Positions 38,182 through 47,613 of a DNA stretch of 64,000 nt are shown piece by piece. The notes below the pieces were generated by a model that was given only the letters and a program-made list of their open reading frames with translations, was not told where the DNA came from and searched no databases. Source of the DNA: Candidatus Harrysmithiimonas galli. GTDB taxonomy: Bacteria > Bacillota > Bacilli > CAJFEE01. The translations under genes were made by a program, and so were the position numbers. Each line of letters starts with the position of its first letter. The stretch's first letter is position 1. Where the stretch lies: the NCBI GenBank assembly GCA_904373265.1, contig CAJFEE010000002.1:1-64000 (forward strand), given 5' to 3'.

Positions 38182-39183
38182 TTATTTTTGTGGTTTTAAA
38201 CAAACAATGGTTCTTCCAATATGTTGACCGTTCATAATGGATTCTATCTCTGACAAAAGCCCTTTCAAATCAACCTCATTTACCATATCCTCAAGATCAT
38301 CTGGCTTCCAATCTGTTGCCATAGATTCCCAAACTTTCTGGCGAATTTCCATTGGGCAAGTAGCAGAATCAATTCCTTTTAGGCTAACACCATTTAAAAT
38401 AAATGGAAAAACGGTTGTTTCCAATTTAGCCCCGCCAATATTTCCACAAGCTGTAACAACACCATTCGGTTGAGTTGTTTTTAATGCTGTTGCCAAAATA
38501 TTACCTCCAACTGTGTCAATAACACCGGCCCATTTCGGTTTTAACAGCGGGCGACCAGACTTGTCATCCACTTCTTCTCGAGAAATCACTTCATCTGCGC
38601 CAATTTTAAGCAGTGCATTCTTTTGCATATCCAATTTTCCGGTCGCCACTACAACACGATAACCAAGCTTTTTCAGCATTTTTACAGCCAAAGTCGCTAC
38701 ACCGCCAGTTCCTCCGGTTACCAGGATTGTACCGTCTTTTCGCTTTACATCACGAATCAATTTTGAAACCGATAGGGCAGCCGTAAATCCAGCTGTACCA
38801 TATATCATACTTTCACGCAATGTCAAATTTGTTGGAAGCTTCACAACCCATGCCGCTGGTATACGAATATACTCTGAAAATCCACCTGATGTATTCATAC
38901 CCAAATCATAGCTGGTAACAATAACTTTATCCCCAACAAGAATATCATCTGAGGTACTTTCTTCAACAATTCCACAAGCATCAATTCCTGGTACATGCGG
39001 ATAACTTTTCGTTACACCTTTATTTCCATGCGCAGAGAGTGCATCTTTATAATTTAAAGAAGAATAGTGTACCTGCACCAGAACTTCTCCCTGCGGCAAA
39101 GAATCAAAAGGTCTTTCAACAATTTCTCGAACATACTTTCCATCTTTCTCTGAAACCAATAAAGCTTTAAAACTTCTTTGCAT
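38182..39183 (-). CDS. YhdH/AcuI-family NADPH-dependent (acrylyl-CoA) reductase
   Basis: A protein of 333 residues of the medium-chain dehydrogenase family without the zinc ligands. YSSLNYKDALSAHGNKGV near residue 41, PGIDACGIV, the nucleotide motif VTGGTGGVATLAVKMLKKLGY and the late NGVVTACGNIGG match YhdH/AcuI. Family members reduce acrylyl-CoA or quinone-like enones with NADPH. ATG at 39183 follows AAGGAGTG. It is monocistronic. Its nearness to the acyl-CoA cluster is suggestive, but more than a kilobase of decayed DNA separates them. Confidence 0.9.
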   Translation of the reverse strand: MQRSFKALLVSEKDGKYVREIVERPFDSLPQGEVLVQVHYSSLNYKDALSAHGNKGVTKSYPHVPGIDACGIVEESTSDDILVGDKVIVTSYDLGMNTSGGFSEYIRIPAAWVVKLPTNLTLRESMIYGTAGFTAALSVSKLIRDVKRKDGTILVTGGTGGVATLAVKMLKKLGYRVVVATGKLDMQKNALLKIGADEVISREEVDDKSGRPLLKPKWAGVIDTVGGNILATALKTTQPNGVVTACGNIGGAKLETTVFPFILNGVSLKGIDSATCPMEIRQKVWESMATDWKPDDLEDMVNEVDLKGLLSEIESIMNGQHIGRTIVCLKPQK

Positions 39184-40160
39184 AAAAAATCACTCCTTCT
39201 AGTCATCCTTTAAAACTATTATAATCTAATTCTATCGATTGGAATAATAAATTGATGAAAAAATATTAAAATAAAAATAAACCTGTCCCCTACTCTTTAT
39301 ATTACACAAAATAGATAAAATCCCTGTAACAATTTGCTCAAATTATCCATAATCAGCAGCATTCATTGCTGTAAATATCATCTACTGGTATTTTGAAACA
39401 ACCAAATTCTGTTGTTGTTTTGATTTGTCTCTTTATCATAAAAAATATTCTTGAATAAATAGTTAAACGAGCACGATTGAAAGGATGGACAAAGAACAAA
39501 AAAATTCTTACCACAAAAATATGAAAGTATAAAACAAAAAAGAAATAATAAAAAATAATTAAAAAATATTCTGATTAAAAAGAATTGATATCATCATATT
39601 AAACAACTGAGAAACCTTCGAGCATTGATGGAAGAACCACTCATGTGCATTTCATGATCTACTAGAGAAATGTATCAACAATTTTATCGCAATTACAGTC
39701 ATTTTTTTCAAATAAAATTTTTCTACATATTGATGAAAGAAATGTTGCTTCAAGTAATCATGCCACATGAAAAGAATTTTTTAACACAACCCTCAACATC
39801 AATGAACCCATAATGCTAAAATGATATTAAAGTCTCTTAACATGATTTCTAAACATATTTCCAGTACATTTTACCATTATTTTATGCATCTCAACGAAGA
39901 AACATTGCAATTGACTCAAATGCTATGACACATCTTATGTGCTCATACACCATATTTTCCTTCCAGACAAACTGCTTGATCATTTATCATTTGTATGAAC
40001 CATTGACTTAAAATCAACCCATAAAATAAATATAATAATGTAAGCTCTTATCCATCACAAGAAATTGTAAAACGTATATATGATTGTTGACATAAGACAT
40101 TCAATAGGGATAAGGCAAAACAACTGACTTTAAATAATAAAATTTATAAAATCAGAACAA
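39184..40160. other. AT-rich intergenic region of 1 kb
   Basis: No intact gene. A stretch near 39650-39810 gives a stop-free run of about 50 codons (STREMYQQFYRNYSHFFQ...) but without start or known relatives. I cannot assign anything else. Confidence 0.4.
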
Positions 40161-40201
40161 AAAAACGAACAGATATAAAATTTTATCTGTTCGTTTTTTT
40201 C
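40161..40201 (-). terminator. Hairpin terminator downstream of the MFS gene
   Basis: CGAACAGATA (40167-40176) and the complementary TATCTGTTCG (40185-40194) in an otherwise AT loop, with poly-A on the left and poly-T on the right, so it works in both directions. Confidence 0.85.
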
Positions 40202-40265
40202 CTTGAATTGATCCTTTTGTCCCAGCCTCTTCTGTTAAATTTTCTTTCATAAAATTCTTCTCACT

Positions 40266-41447
40266 TTATTCACCAGAAATCCATACATGATTTCTTTTTT
40301 TCATATGCAGCATAAATATTGGATACAATGCCAAAGACATAAAAGTCAGCACAGCACCAACAATAAACGGTAGTCCAATCGCATACTCATACAGCCATCC
40401 GCCTAATGGTGGACCGATAATTCTTCCAAATGAATCAAACGAAGAATTTAATCCTGTAATGCTACCGAAATCCTTTGTTGTTGTTTTCGTCAAAAGCGCC
40501 CCCATTGCCGGACGAATAAAGCTGTTTCCGATTCCAAAAATCGTCAAATAAAGTGCAGCAGTAAAGAAATTTACAGAAAATAAAATCAAAACAAAACCAA
40601 TGACTGAAATAAAAATTCCAAGCTGTATGACCTTCCCTTCGCCAAATCGCTTTGAAAGCTTACCGACTAAAACACCTTGGACAACTGCACTGGCCACTCC
40701 CATCACCATAAAAATATAACCCAGCTCAACTGTAAACAGCCCCAATTTATCATGCACATAATAGGCATACATAGCTTCCAAACCTGCCATGGACAAACTA
40801 ACAATCAATTGCAAAATAAACATCCAAATTAAAGGTGAAGTTAACTGCTCAACAACAGAGCGTTTGGGTACTGGATCAATTTCATTTTTTGATTGATTTA
40901 GCGACTCTTTCAATACAAAAAGAACCAAAACAGCTGTAAATAATGAAAAAAGAGCTGCCAAATAAAATGGAAAACTTAAATCAACTTTTGAAAAAATTCC
41001 ACCCAATGCTGGTCCGAATACAAAACCCATACCGGTTGCCGCTCCGACAATTCCCATACCTTTTCCTCGATCTTTAGCAGAGGTAATATCGGCTGCATAC
41101 GCCATTGCAGTCGGAATATTAGCAGAAGATAAAATCCCGCCCAATGTTCTTGCTACAAAAAGAAGCCAAAGAGAGTCAGCCCATGCCATAATAAAAAAAG
41201 ACAGGGCAAGTCCTATAATTCCGATAAACATAACTGGCTTTCTGCCGATACGATCCGAAATTTTTCCCCAAATCGGTGAAAAAAATAACTGCATGATGGA
41301 ATAAATGGCAAGCAGCCAGCCAAGCTCTGATGGTGATGCACCTAAATTTTCCGCCAGAAATGGCAAAACAGGAATAATAATCCCAAATCCAACCATCACA
41401 AGAAAAACCACAAGAAATAAAATTAAAAATGTTTTCTTGGTATTCAT
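40266..41447 (-). CDS. MFS multidrug/tetracycline-type exporter
   Basis: A protein of 393 residues with about twelve membrane segments. The loop 2-3 motif A is GKISDRIGRKPVM and the motif C-like GAATGMGFVFGPALGG lies in segment 5, both hallmarks of drug:proton antiporters of the TetA/NorA/YttB group. The exported substrate cannot be deduced. ATG at 41447 with GGGGAGG nine bases upstream. It is divergent from the lytic transglycosylase gene, with 283 bases between. Confidence 0.85.
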   Translation of the reverse strand: MNTKKTFLILFLVVFLVMVGFGIIIPVLPFLAENLGASPSELGWLLAIYSIMQLFFSPIWGKISDRIGRKPVMFIGIIGLALSFFIMAWADSLWLLFVARTLGGILSSANIPTAMAYAADITSAKDRGKGMGIVGAATGMGFVFGPALGGIFSKVDLSFPFYLAALFSLFTAVLVLFVLKESLNQSKNEIDPVPKRSVVEQLTSPLIWMFILQLIVSLSMAGLEAMYAYYVHDKLGLFTVELGYIFMVMGVASAVVQGVLVGKLSKRFGEGKVIQLGIFISVIGFVLILFSVNFFTAALYLTIFGIGNSFIRPAMGALLTKTTTKDFGSITGLNSSFDSFGRIIGPPLGGWLYEYAIGLPFIVGAVLTFMSLALYPIFMLHMKKRNHVWISGE

Positions 41448-41730
41448 TTCATTCTACCTCCCCTAAAAAGGATGAAGCACGCCTTCTAATCAAAACTTTT
41501 ATTGACAGTAAGCGCTTTTCAATTATTTCAACAAATATTGTCCAAAACAATTATGCGCCTTTCACATTAGATACACAAGTAATTCGATTTTATTTGTCAC
41601 TTGTGTCAGTTTTATAAAACAGAATGATTATTCCTTTCCGATATATGTATTATTACAAAAAATTTATGCTTTTCTTTCCATAAAATGGTAGAATAATACA
41701 AGATATTAAAGATAATGAAAGAGGGATTTT

Positions 41731-42348
41731 ATGCAAAATTTATCTTTCCTGCGACAAAAACGCAATAAAAATACGATTATTTTATGTACAGGTATATTTA
41801 TTGGATTTTTTTTCAGCAGTCTTCTTTATTTTTTACTCGGGTTGCTGGAAACAGAAGAACCCAAACAAACAAGAAATTGGAGCAGACATCTAGAAAACGA
41901 ATTTATCCCACTCAATGTTCCACTTGATGAAGAATTACAGCAAAATATTTACTACTTAGCGCATAGCTATGACTTGGAATTTACATTGATTATGGGGTTA
42001 ATCCAACAAGAAAGTGGATTTGATGAAACCATTATCAGCAATACAAAAGATTGGGGATTGATGCAAATCAACGAAATTAACCACGAATGGCTAGCTGAGA
42101 CATTACAAATCAAAAACTTTCTGAACCCTTATCAAAATATTCAAGCTGGAATGTATATACTCGCCGATCTTTTTAAAAAATATAAAAATCCACATGCCGT
42201 ATTAATGGCATACAATCTGGGCGAAACTGGAGCCAAAAGACTGTGGGAACAAAACATCTATTCCACCAAGTATAGTAAAGCTATATTGAAAAATCAGAAA
42301 ACATTTCAAGCCTACTTAAAAAAGACAAAAACCACAAAAGATCATTGA
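41731..42348 (+). CDS. Membrane-anchored lytic transglycosylase (SLT domain)
   Basis: A protein of 205 residues: one membrane anchor (about residues 15-38), then an SLT domain with catalytic Glu in LIQQESGFDETIIS, the GLMQIN motif and AYNLGETGA. It cleaves the MurNAc-GlcNAc bond in peptidoglycan, leaving anhydro-MurNAc, on the outside of the membrane. The ATG at 41731 follows AAAGAGGG. The next gene on the strand is 68 bases away. Confidence 0.93.
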   Translation: MQNLSFLRQKRNKNTIILCTGIFIGFFFSSLLYFLLGLLETEEPKQTRNWSRHLENEFIPLNVPLDEELQQNIYYLAHSYDLEFTLIMGLIQQESGFDETIISNTKDWGLMQINEINHEWLAETLQIKNFLNPYQNIQAGMYILADLFKKYKNPHAVLMAYNLGETGAKRLWEQNIYSTKYSKAILKNQKTFQAYLKKTKTTKDH

Positions 42349-42416
42349 AAAAAAACAAAAGAAAGAACAAATGAAGAAGCAAATTCTAATCTTCACTATA
42401 AAGAGGTACTTACAAA

Positions 42417-43322
42417 ATGGAAAAAATTATCACGGCAACAGATGGATTACCAATTTCCATACATGTATATGCAGTCGAAAATCCCAAAGCAAGCATTCAG
42501 ATTATCCATGGAATGAGCGAACATAAGGCACGCTATGATTTTTTTGCCAAAAAGTTGCAGGAACATGGCTACACAGTATTGATTTCAGATTTACGTGGAC
42601 ATGGGAAATCCATTTTATCTGATGCAGATTATGGATATTTTGCCAAAAAAGACGGTGTCAAACTACTGATTCAAGATCAACGGATCATAAATGAGTATCT
42701 CCGTAATATTGAGCCAAACGCACCGATTTATATGTTTGCCCATTCCATGGGAAGTTTAATCGCCAGAAATTTTATTCAAGTCTACGATAACCAAATTCAA
42801 AAGTTGATTCTTTCTGGTGCACCTTGCTATAGAAAAGGCGTACGGGCTGCAAGGTTTTTATCAAAATGGATTATGAAATTCTCTGGTGTCAAAACACATC
42901 ATCCACTTATTCGATTTTTTGCCGAATATGCAACATCCAGAAAAGATGAAAACCTAAACGAATGGCTCAGCTATAATCCAGACAATGTAACAACCTATCA
43001 AAATGATCCATTATGTGGATTTTCTTTTACCAATGCCGGATACATCACGTTGTATGAACTTGTTATCGGACTTCATCATTATGATCACTACCAGGTGAAA
43101 AATCCAGATTTGCCGATTTTATTTCTATCTGGGGTGGATGACCGTGTCACAGGTGGCCAAAAAGGCTTGGACGATTCCATTCATTCTTTGAAAAAGGTCG
43201 GATATCGCCAAATTGAAAAGCGAATCTACCCAAATATGCGTCATGAAATTCTAAATGAAACCAAAAGACAAACTGTAATTGACGATGTTATCAATTTTTA
43301 TGAAAATCATTTCAAAAAGTGA
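42417..43322 (+). CDS. Alpha/beta hydrolase, monoacylglycerol lipase/lysophospholipase-like
   Basis: A protein of 301 residues of the Hydrolase_4 (serine aminopeptidase S33) group. IIHGMSEHKARYDFFAKKL is the oxyanion-hole segment, the nucleophile elbow is AHSMGSL, and LFLSGVDDRVTGG supplies the Asp and YPNMRHEILNE the His. It should hydrolyse monoacylglycerol or lysophospholipid esters in the cytoplasm; it lacks a signal peptide. ATG at 42417 follows AAAGAGG. Likely co-transcribed with the transglycosylase gene. Confidence 0.9.
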   Translation: MEKIITATDGLPISIHVYAVENPKASIQIIHGMSEHKARYDFFAKKLQEHGYTVLISDLRGHGKSILSDADYGYFAKKDGVKLLIQDQRIINEYLRNIEPNAPIYMFAHSMGSLIARNFIQVYDNQIQKLILSGAPCYRKGVRAARFLSKWIMKFSGVKTHHPLIRFFAEYATSRKDENLNEWLSYNPDNVTTYQNDPLCGFSFTNAGYITLYELVIGLHHYDHYQVKNPDLPILFLSGVDDRVTGGQKGLDDSIHSLKKVGYRQIEKRIYPNMRHEILNETKRQTVIDDVINFYENHFKK

Positions 43323-43342
43323 GATACATCCTGTGTACAAAT

Positions 43343-43417
43343 AAACATCCATAAACGAAATTTGGCAGATATTTATCCTCTGGATAAACATTTGTCTCCT
43401 TTCGTTTATGGATGTTT
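43343..43417. terminator. Long hairpin between convergent genes
   Basis: Perfect 18-bp arms AAACATCCATAAACGAAA (43343-43360) and its complement (43400-43417), with a 39-base loop containing a small TTTATCC...GGATAAA hairpin. Flanks are only modestly T-rich. It probably terminates the hydrolase transcript. Confidence 0.7.
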
Positions 43418-43545
43418 TGCAATATTTAATCAAATTATACCAGAAATATACTGACCTAAGACAAAAATTATTGAAAACTTATGTCAAAAGATCTCCAAAA
43501 ATATTTTGCTATGGATATAAAATAAATATTTTTATTTAATTGAAT

Positions 43546-44280
43546 TTATTTTAATATCCGACTTAAAAACACTCTAGTTCGCTCCTGCGCCGGATGATTA
43601 AAAATTTGATCTGGCGACCCTTCCTCTGCAATCACACCTTTGTCCATAAAAACAACGCGATCAGATACCTCCCGAGCAAATTCCATCTCATGTGTTACAA
43701 CAATCATCGTAAGCCCAGATTGAGCCAGTTCCTTCATCACTTTTAAAACCTCTCCGACCATTTCTGGATCTAGTGCAGAAGTTGGCTCGTCAAATAACAA
43801 CGCATCTGGCTCCATTGACAATGCACGTGCAATAGCAACCCTCTGTTTCTGCCCTCCAGAAAGCTGTTTTGGCTTCGCATGAATAAACTGCCCCATACCA
43901 ACCAATTTCAAATATTTCAGTGCCACCTGCTCTGCTTCCTTCTGAGAACGCTTCAAAACTTTTACTTGTCCAACAGTACAATTTTTTAAAACAGTATGAT
44001 TGTTAAATAAATTAAACTGCTGAAACACCATTCCTAGCTTTGTACGGTAAGCATAAATATCATGCTTATCATCTAAAATATTTTCACCTTTATAAATAAT
44101 TTGTCCTCCAGTTGGTTTTTCCAATAAATTGATACAGCGTAACAGTGTTGACTTTCCTGAACCGGATGAGCCAATAACACATACGACTTCTCCTTTATGT
44201 ACATCGAAATTAATATCTTTCAATACCTCATGATTGCCAAATTTCTTATTTAAATTTTTAATTTGAATAATATTTTTCAT
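43546..44280 (-). CDS. Polar amino acid ABC transporter, ATPase subunit
   Basis: A protein of 244 residues of the GlnQ/ArtP type. Walker [10 protein letters not shown] (near residues 37-45), signature [15 protein letters not shown], Walker [15 protein letters not shown], then the H-loop VTHEM. It powers uptake by the permease encoded upstream. Last gene of the unit (binding protein, permease, ATPase), 26 bases after the permease. Confidence 0.95.
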   Translation of the reverse strand: MKNIIQIKNLNKKFGNHEVLKDINFDVHKGEVVCVIGSSGSGKSTLLRCINLLEKPTGGQIIYKGENILDDKHDIYAYRTKLGMVFQQFNLFNNHTVLKNCTVGQVKVLKRSQKEAEQVALKYLKLVGMGQFIHAKPKQLSGGQKQRVAIARALSMEPDALLFDEPTSALDPEMVGEVLKVMKELAQSGLTMIVVTHEMEFAREVSDRVVFMDKGVIAEEGSPDQIFNHPAQERTRVFLSRILK

Positions 44281-44306
44281 CGTTCATGCCTCTCCATTTT
44301 CCAGGA

Positions 44307-45032
44307 TTAAATCTGCATTTGATTGCCACTTAAATCATAATGCTCTTTTCCATCCATTTTTCGTTCAATCAGGCGCAAAATCCGCGTCACTGTAAAAGTT
44401 AAAAACAAATAAATTAACGCAATAATAAAATAAGTCGCAAATGTATCAAATGTTGCTCCTTGCACCGAACGTCCCTGAAAAAAAAGCTCCGTTACAGAAA
44501 TAACACTTAACACAGATGTATCTTTAATATTAATCACAAACTCATTGCCTGTAGCTGGTAAAATATTGCGAAGCACCTGTGGTAAAACAATATTTGTCAT
44601 AGTCTGAACATGGGTCATACCAATCGCTTGAGCTGCCTCAAATTGACCCTTATCAATGGAAATAATGCCACCACGTACAATTTCCGCCATATAAGCTCCT
44701 GTATTAATCGTTACAATAAAAATCGCAGCCAATGTAACATTTAAGTGAATCCCAAATACTTGTGCAATACCATAAAAAATAATCATCGCTTGCACCATCA
44801 TCGGCGTACCACGAAAAAATTCAATATAACAAGCCAATAAAAAATCAATCGTTTTTAAAAAAACACGTTTCCAACCTTTATCCGGTTTGGGAATGGTTCG
44901 AATCACACCAATAATTAGCCCAATTAGAGCTCCAAGAATGGTTCCGGTAATGGCAATCAACAAAGTCATACCCGCACCTCTTAGAAACATTGGCCAATAT
45001 TCTGCTGTGATTTCAATCATACTTTGAATCAT
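44307..45032 (-). CDS. Polar amino acid ABC transporter, permease subunit
   Basis: A protein of 241 residues with about five membrane segments of the HisM/GlnP class. The EAA loop is EAAQAIGMTHVQTMTNIVLPQ. The MIQSMIEI start at 45032 is preferred, eight bases after AGAAGG; the frame extends upstream past the hairpin at 45081-45117 and is unlikely to be translated from there. Confidence 0.93.
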   Translation of the reverse strand: MIQSMIEITAEYWPMFLRGAGMTLLIAITGTILGALIGLIIGVIRTIPKPDKGWKRVFLKTIDFLLACYIEFFRGTPMMVQAMIIFYGIAQVFGIHLNVTLAAIFIVTINTGAYMAEIVRGGIISIDKGQFEAAQAIGMTHVQTMTNIVLPQVLRNILPATGNEFVINIKDTSVLSVISVTELFFQGRSVQGATFDTFATYFIIALIYLFLTFTVTRILRLIERKMDGKEHYDLSGNQMQI

Positions 45033-45080
45033 TGATCTTACCTTCTTTCCATATGAATAAATTTTCTTTTGCATGAAAAT

Positions 45081-45117
45081 AAAACCGAATGTATATAAAA
45101 GCTACACATTCGGTTTT
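45081..45117 (-). terminator. Intercistronic hairpin between binding protein and permease genes
   Basis: AAAACCGAATGTAT (45081-45094) pairs with ACACATTCGGTTTT (45104-45117), with T-rich end on the minus strand. It probably lowers permease and ATPase expression relative to the binding protein. Confidence 0.8.
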
Positions 45118-45129
45118 AACTCTCATACA

Positions 45130-45999
45130 TTAATTCATCGCTGGTTGATTTTGAACCGCTTGATTCATTAGTTGTGTACGTTCTTCTTCAGAAATACCAG
45201 CTAAAATTTCATTAATTTGGGTAGTTAGTGGGCTGTTCTTTTTCAATCCAACAGCAATAGAAACCTCATTTACATCTGCTTGAAATCCTTGTCCCTCTGC
45301 AAATTCAATCATTGTAAATCCAGGAATTGCAACCTCTGCGCTTAACCCTTCTGGACGTTCTGCAACATACCCATCAATAATACCAGACTGCAATGCAACA
45401 CGCAAAGCTGTAAAATCATCCATTGCCGTTTGCTTATTCACACCTTGAATTTGATCAATGACATCATAATGGAAGGTGCTTAGCTGTGCAGTAATTTTGG
45501 CACCAGAAAAATCTTGGATAGATGTTGCATTTTCATACTGACTTCCCTTTTGCACAAGCATAACTAAGTCAGATGTATAATAATTATCTGTAAAATCAAT
45601 TTGTTCTTTCCGTTTTTCTGTCGCTGACATACCCGCAATAATTGCATCTACTGTTCCCGAGGTAACTGCTGGCTCCAATCCACTCCATGAAATTTTTACA
45701 ATTTCTAATTCTTTGCCAAGACCTTCCGCAATTTTTTTCGCAATTTCGACATCATAACCAGCTGCGTATTCCTTTGCTCCAGAAATTGGAACAGCTCCGT
45801 TAGAATCATCAACTTGCGTCCAGTTAAACGGCGCATAAGCTGCCTCCATGCCAACACGGAATTTCTCCTTTGTTTCATTACTCTGATTGTTAGCATCATT
45901 TGTGTTCGGATTCGCAGTTGAATTATCCGAACCACATGCCGTTAAAAATACGACCATCAAAATTGATACAAGCATCATAACTAAATGTTTTCTTTTCAT
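45130..45999 (-). CDS. Polar amino acid ABC transporter, substrate-binding lipoprotein
   Basis: A protein of 289 residues. Lipobox LTAC at about residues 19-22, then an Asn/Thr-rich linker and a bacterial extracellular solute-binding domain (family 3) with FRVGMEAAYAPFNWTQ, GYDVEIAKKIAEGLGKELEIV and IDFTDNYY. The ATG at 45999 follows GGGGAG; the eleven codons upstream are discarded. It captures an amino acid (polar, exact one unknown) outside the membrane for the permease. Confidence 0.94.
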   Translation of the reverse strand: MKRKHLVMMLVSILMVVFLTACGSDNSTANPNTNDANNQSNETKEKFRVGMEAAYAPFNWTQVDDSNGAVPISGAKEYAAGYDVEIAKKIAEGLGKELEIVKISWSGLEPAVTSGTVDAIIAGMSATEKRKEQIDFTDNYYTSDLVMLVQKGSQYENATSIQDFSGAKITAQLSTFHYDVIDQIQGVNKQTAMDDFTALRVALQSGIIDGYVAERPEGLSAEVAIPGFTMIEFAEGQGFQADVNEVSIAVGLKKNSPLTTQINEILAGISEEERTQLMNQAVQNQPAMN

Positions 46000-47490
46000 A
46001 CATATCTCCCCATTATAATAATCATTTTTCAAGCGATGCTTTTAAATAAATTTATAGCAAGCACCCCTCAACTTTACAAAAATCACTTTATTTTTTAATC
46101 ATATTATTACATTTTCCGTCTGTCAATTATTAGTAAGCCATAAATCTAAAAATAATTGATTTTATGGAATAAAGAGGATGTACTTCTTTCTTACATATAT
46201 TGCACATATTTTCTTGGAGTCATTCACACAATTTTATGCAGATTGGAACATCGAACATTTCTTTAAATTCATCTAATTTGTATTTGACCGTTTCAAAATT
46301 TATTACAGGTCGACCAGATAGCCATTATAATAACAATATACTTAGACAAAAATAAAACAAAGGAAAAACGTGAAGAAAAGGAATTTGTAAAAAAATGGCT
46401 TTCTTGATTTGTTAACAATGTTAGTGAAAAAGCTTGAAAAATACATATAAAAGGATGGCAATTTTTTATGGCATATTCTTTCATGAAAACATGTGCCTTA
46501 CTTAAATCAAAATGAAACAAAAGAAACATTTGATGTGTTGAAATAGGAAACAGCAATTCAATTTTACAACAGATATTTACAACATACTTTTTGATAAATG
46601 AAAAAAATCAATCCAGTCAACTTTAAAAAAATTGATGAAATATACATTGGTAACTCAAACTTCACACAGACTGATGTTCATCCTCACGAAATATTATGTA
46701 TTCCTTATTTTCTACAAAAAAACAAACGTATACATTGAAGCCTTAAAAATAAAAACTGACCAAAAATATAAGAAAATGATTTTACGCCAAAATGAAAACC
46801 AATCAATAGACACAAAAAATTGGAATCAAGAGGATACAAACCCATTCATTTTAATACATATGAAAAAATTTCTCCCCTTAAATAAAGAAATAACAAGACG
46901 AACTGTTTAAACCAATAAAAGCATGCGCCAATAAGAATACAAACTGGGATAATACTTTTATGATTCTTTATACAAAAATTTTTACGTTAGATCATACGCC
47001 AAAAAGACAAACGAAAATTTGCTCTGACCAATATCAAATACAATAGAAAATATACTGAAAACTATACAAGTAACCAAATGAGAGAAGAAAATTGTGGCAT
47101 CCCTACATCTTGCATAGTTAAAAGGATGAGCTATACAATGATTTAGCTGATACCACCACTCAATGTTTACCAACCTCCAAAAATGATTCCATATGAAAAA
47201 AGACGTTTACTTTATGAAAAAGCCATAAAAGAAAAGTTGAAATAAGAATCATCCAAACAAAAAACATCTTCCTTTCTAAAAGAAAAGTCACAGGACTGGG
47301 ACTTCTTTTTTTTCATACAAGCCTCTAGGCGCATGACAATATTTTTATATACTTATTTTATTTATATAATAAATAATCAAACTTTTTTCTTGCTCATCTC
47401 TTTTACTTACAATTTATTTAAATCTAGACTCTACAGTAGCAAGAGACGAAAACAAGCACGCCATCATTTTCAATCCAGATGAAAAATCAA
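46000..47490. other. AT-rich intergenic region of 1.5 kb
   Basis: No intact gene that I can support. A 92-codon frame (46632-46910) lacks an SD site and has strongly biased composition. A possible hairpin AGAAAAGTC...GACTTCTTTT near 47281-47311 could be a terminator of a lost gene. The rest is featureless. Confidence 0.4.
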
Positions 47491-47541
47491 AATAAAAAAT
47501 CAGAATCTACAATCATTTTTTGATCATAAATCCTGATTTTT
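47491..47541 (-). terminator. Terminator of the copper operon
   Basis: AAAAATCAG (47495-47503) and CTGATTTTT (47533-47541) with a 29-base loop, T-rich on the minus strand; it lies 70 bases beyond the copA stop. Confidence 0.65.
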
Positions 47542-47613
47542 ATTTACTAAGTATAATTCATTCCTTCATAATTAAATGATTTTCAAAAGAATTTTAACTA
47601 GAACCTTTATCAA

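Noticed and set aside
46632-46910. A 92-codon frame as a hypothetical gene
   Set aside because: No initiation signal, strongly AT-driven composition and no homology that I recognise.
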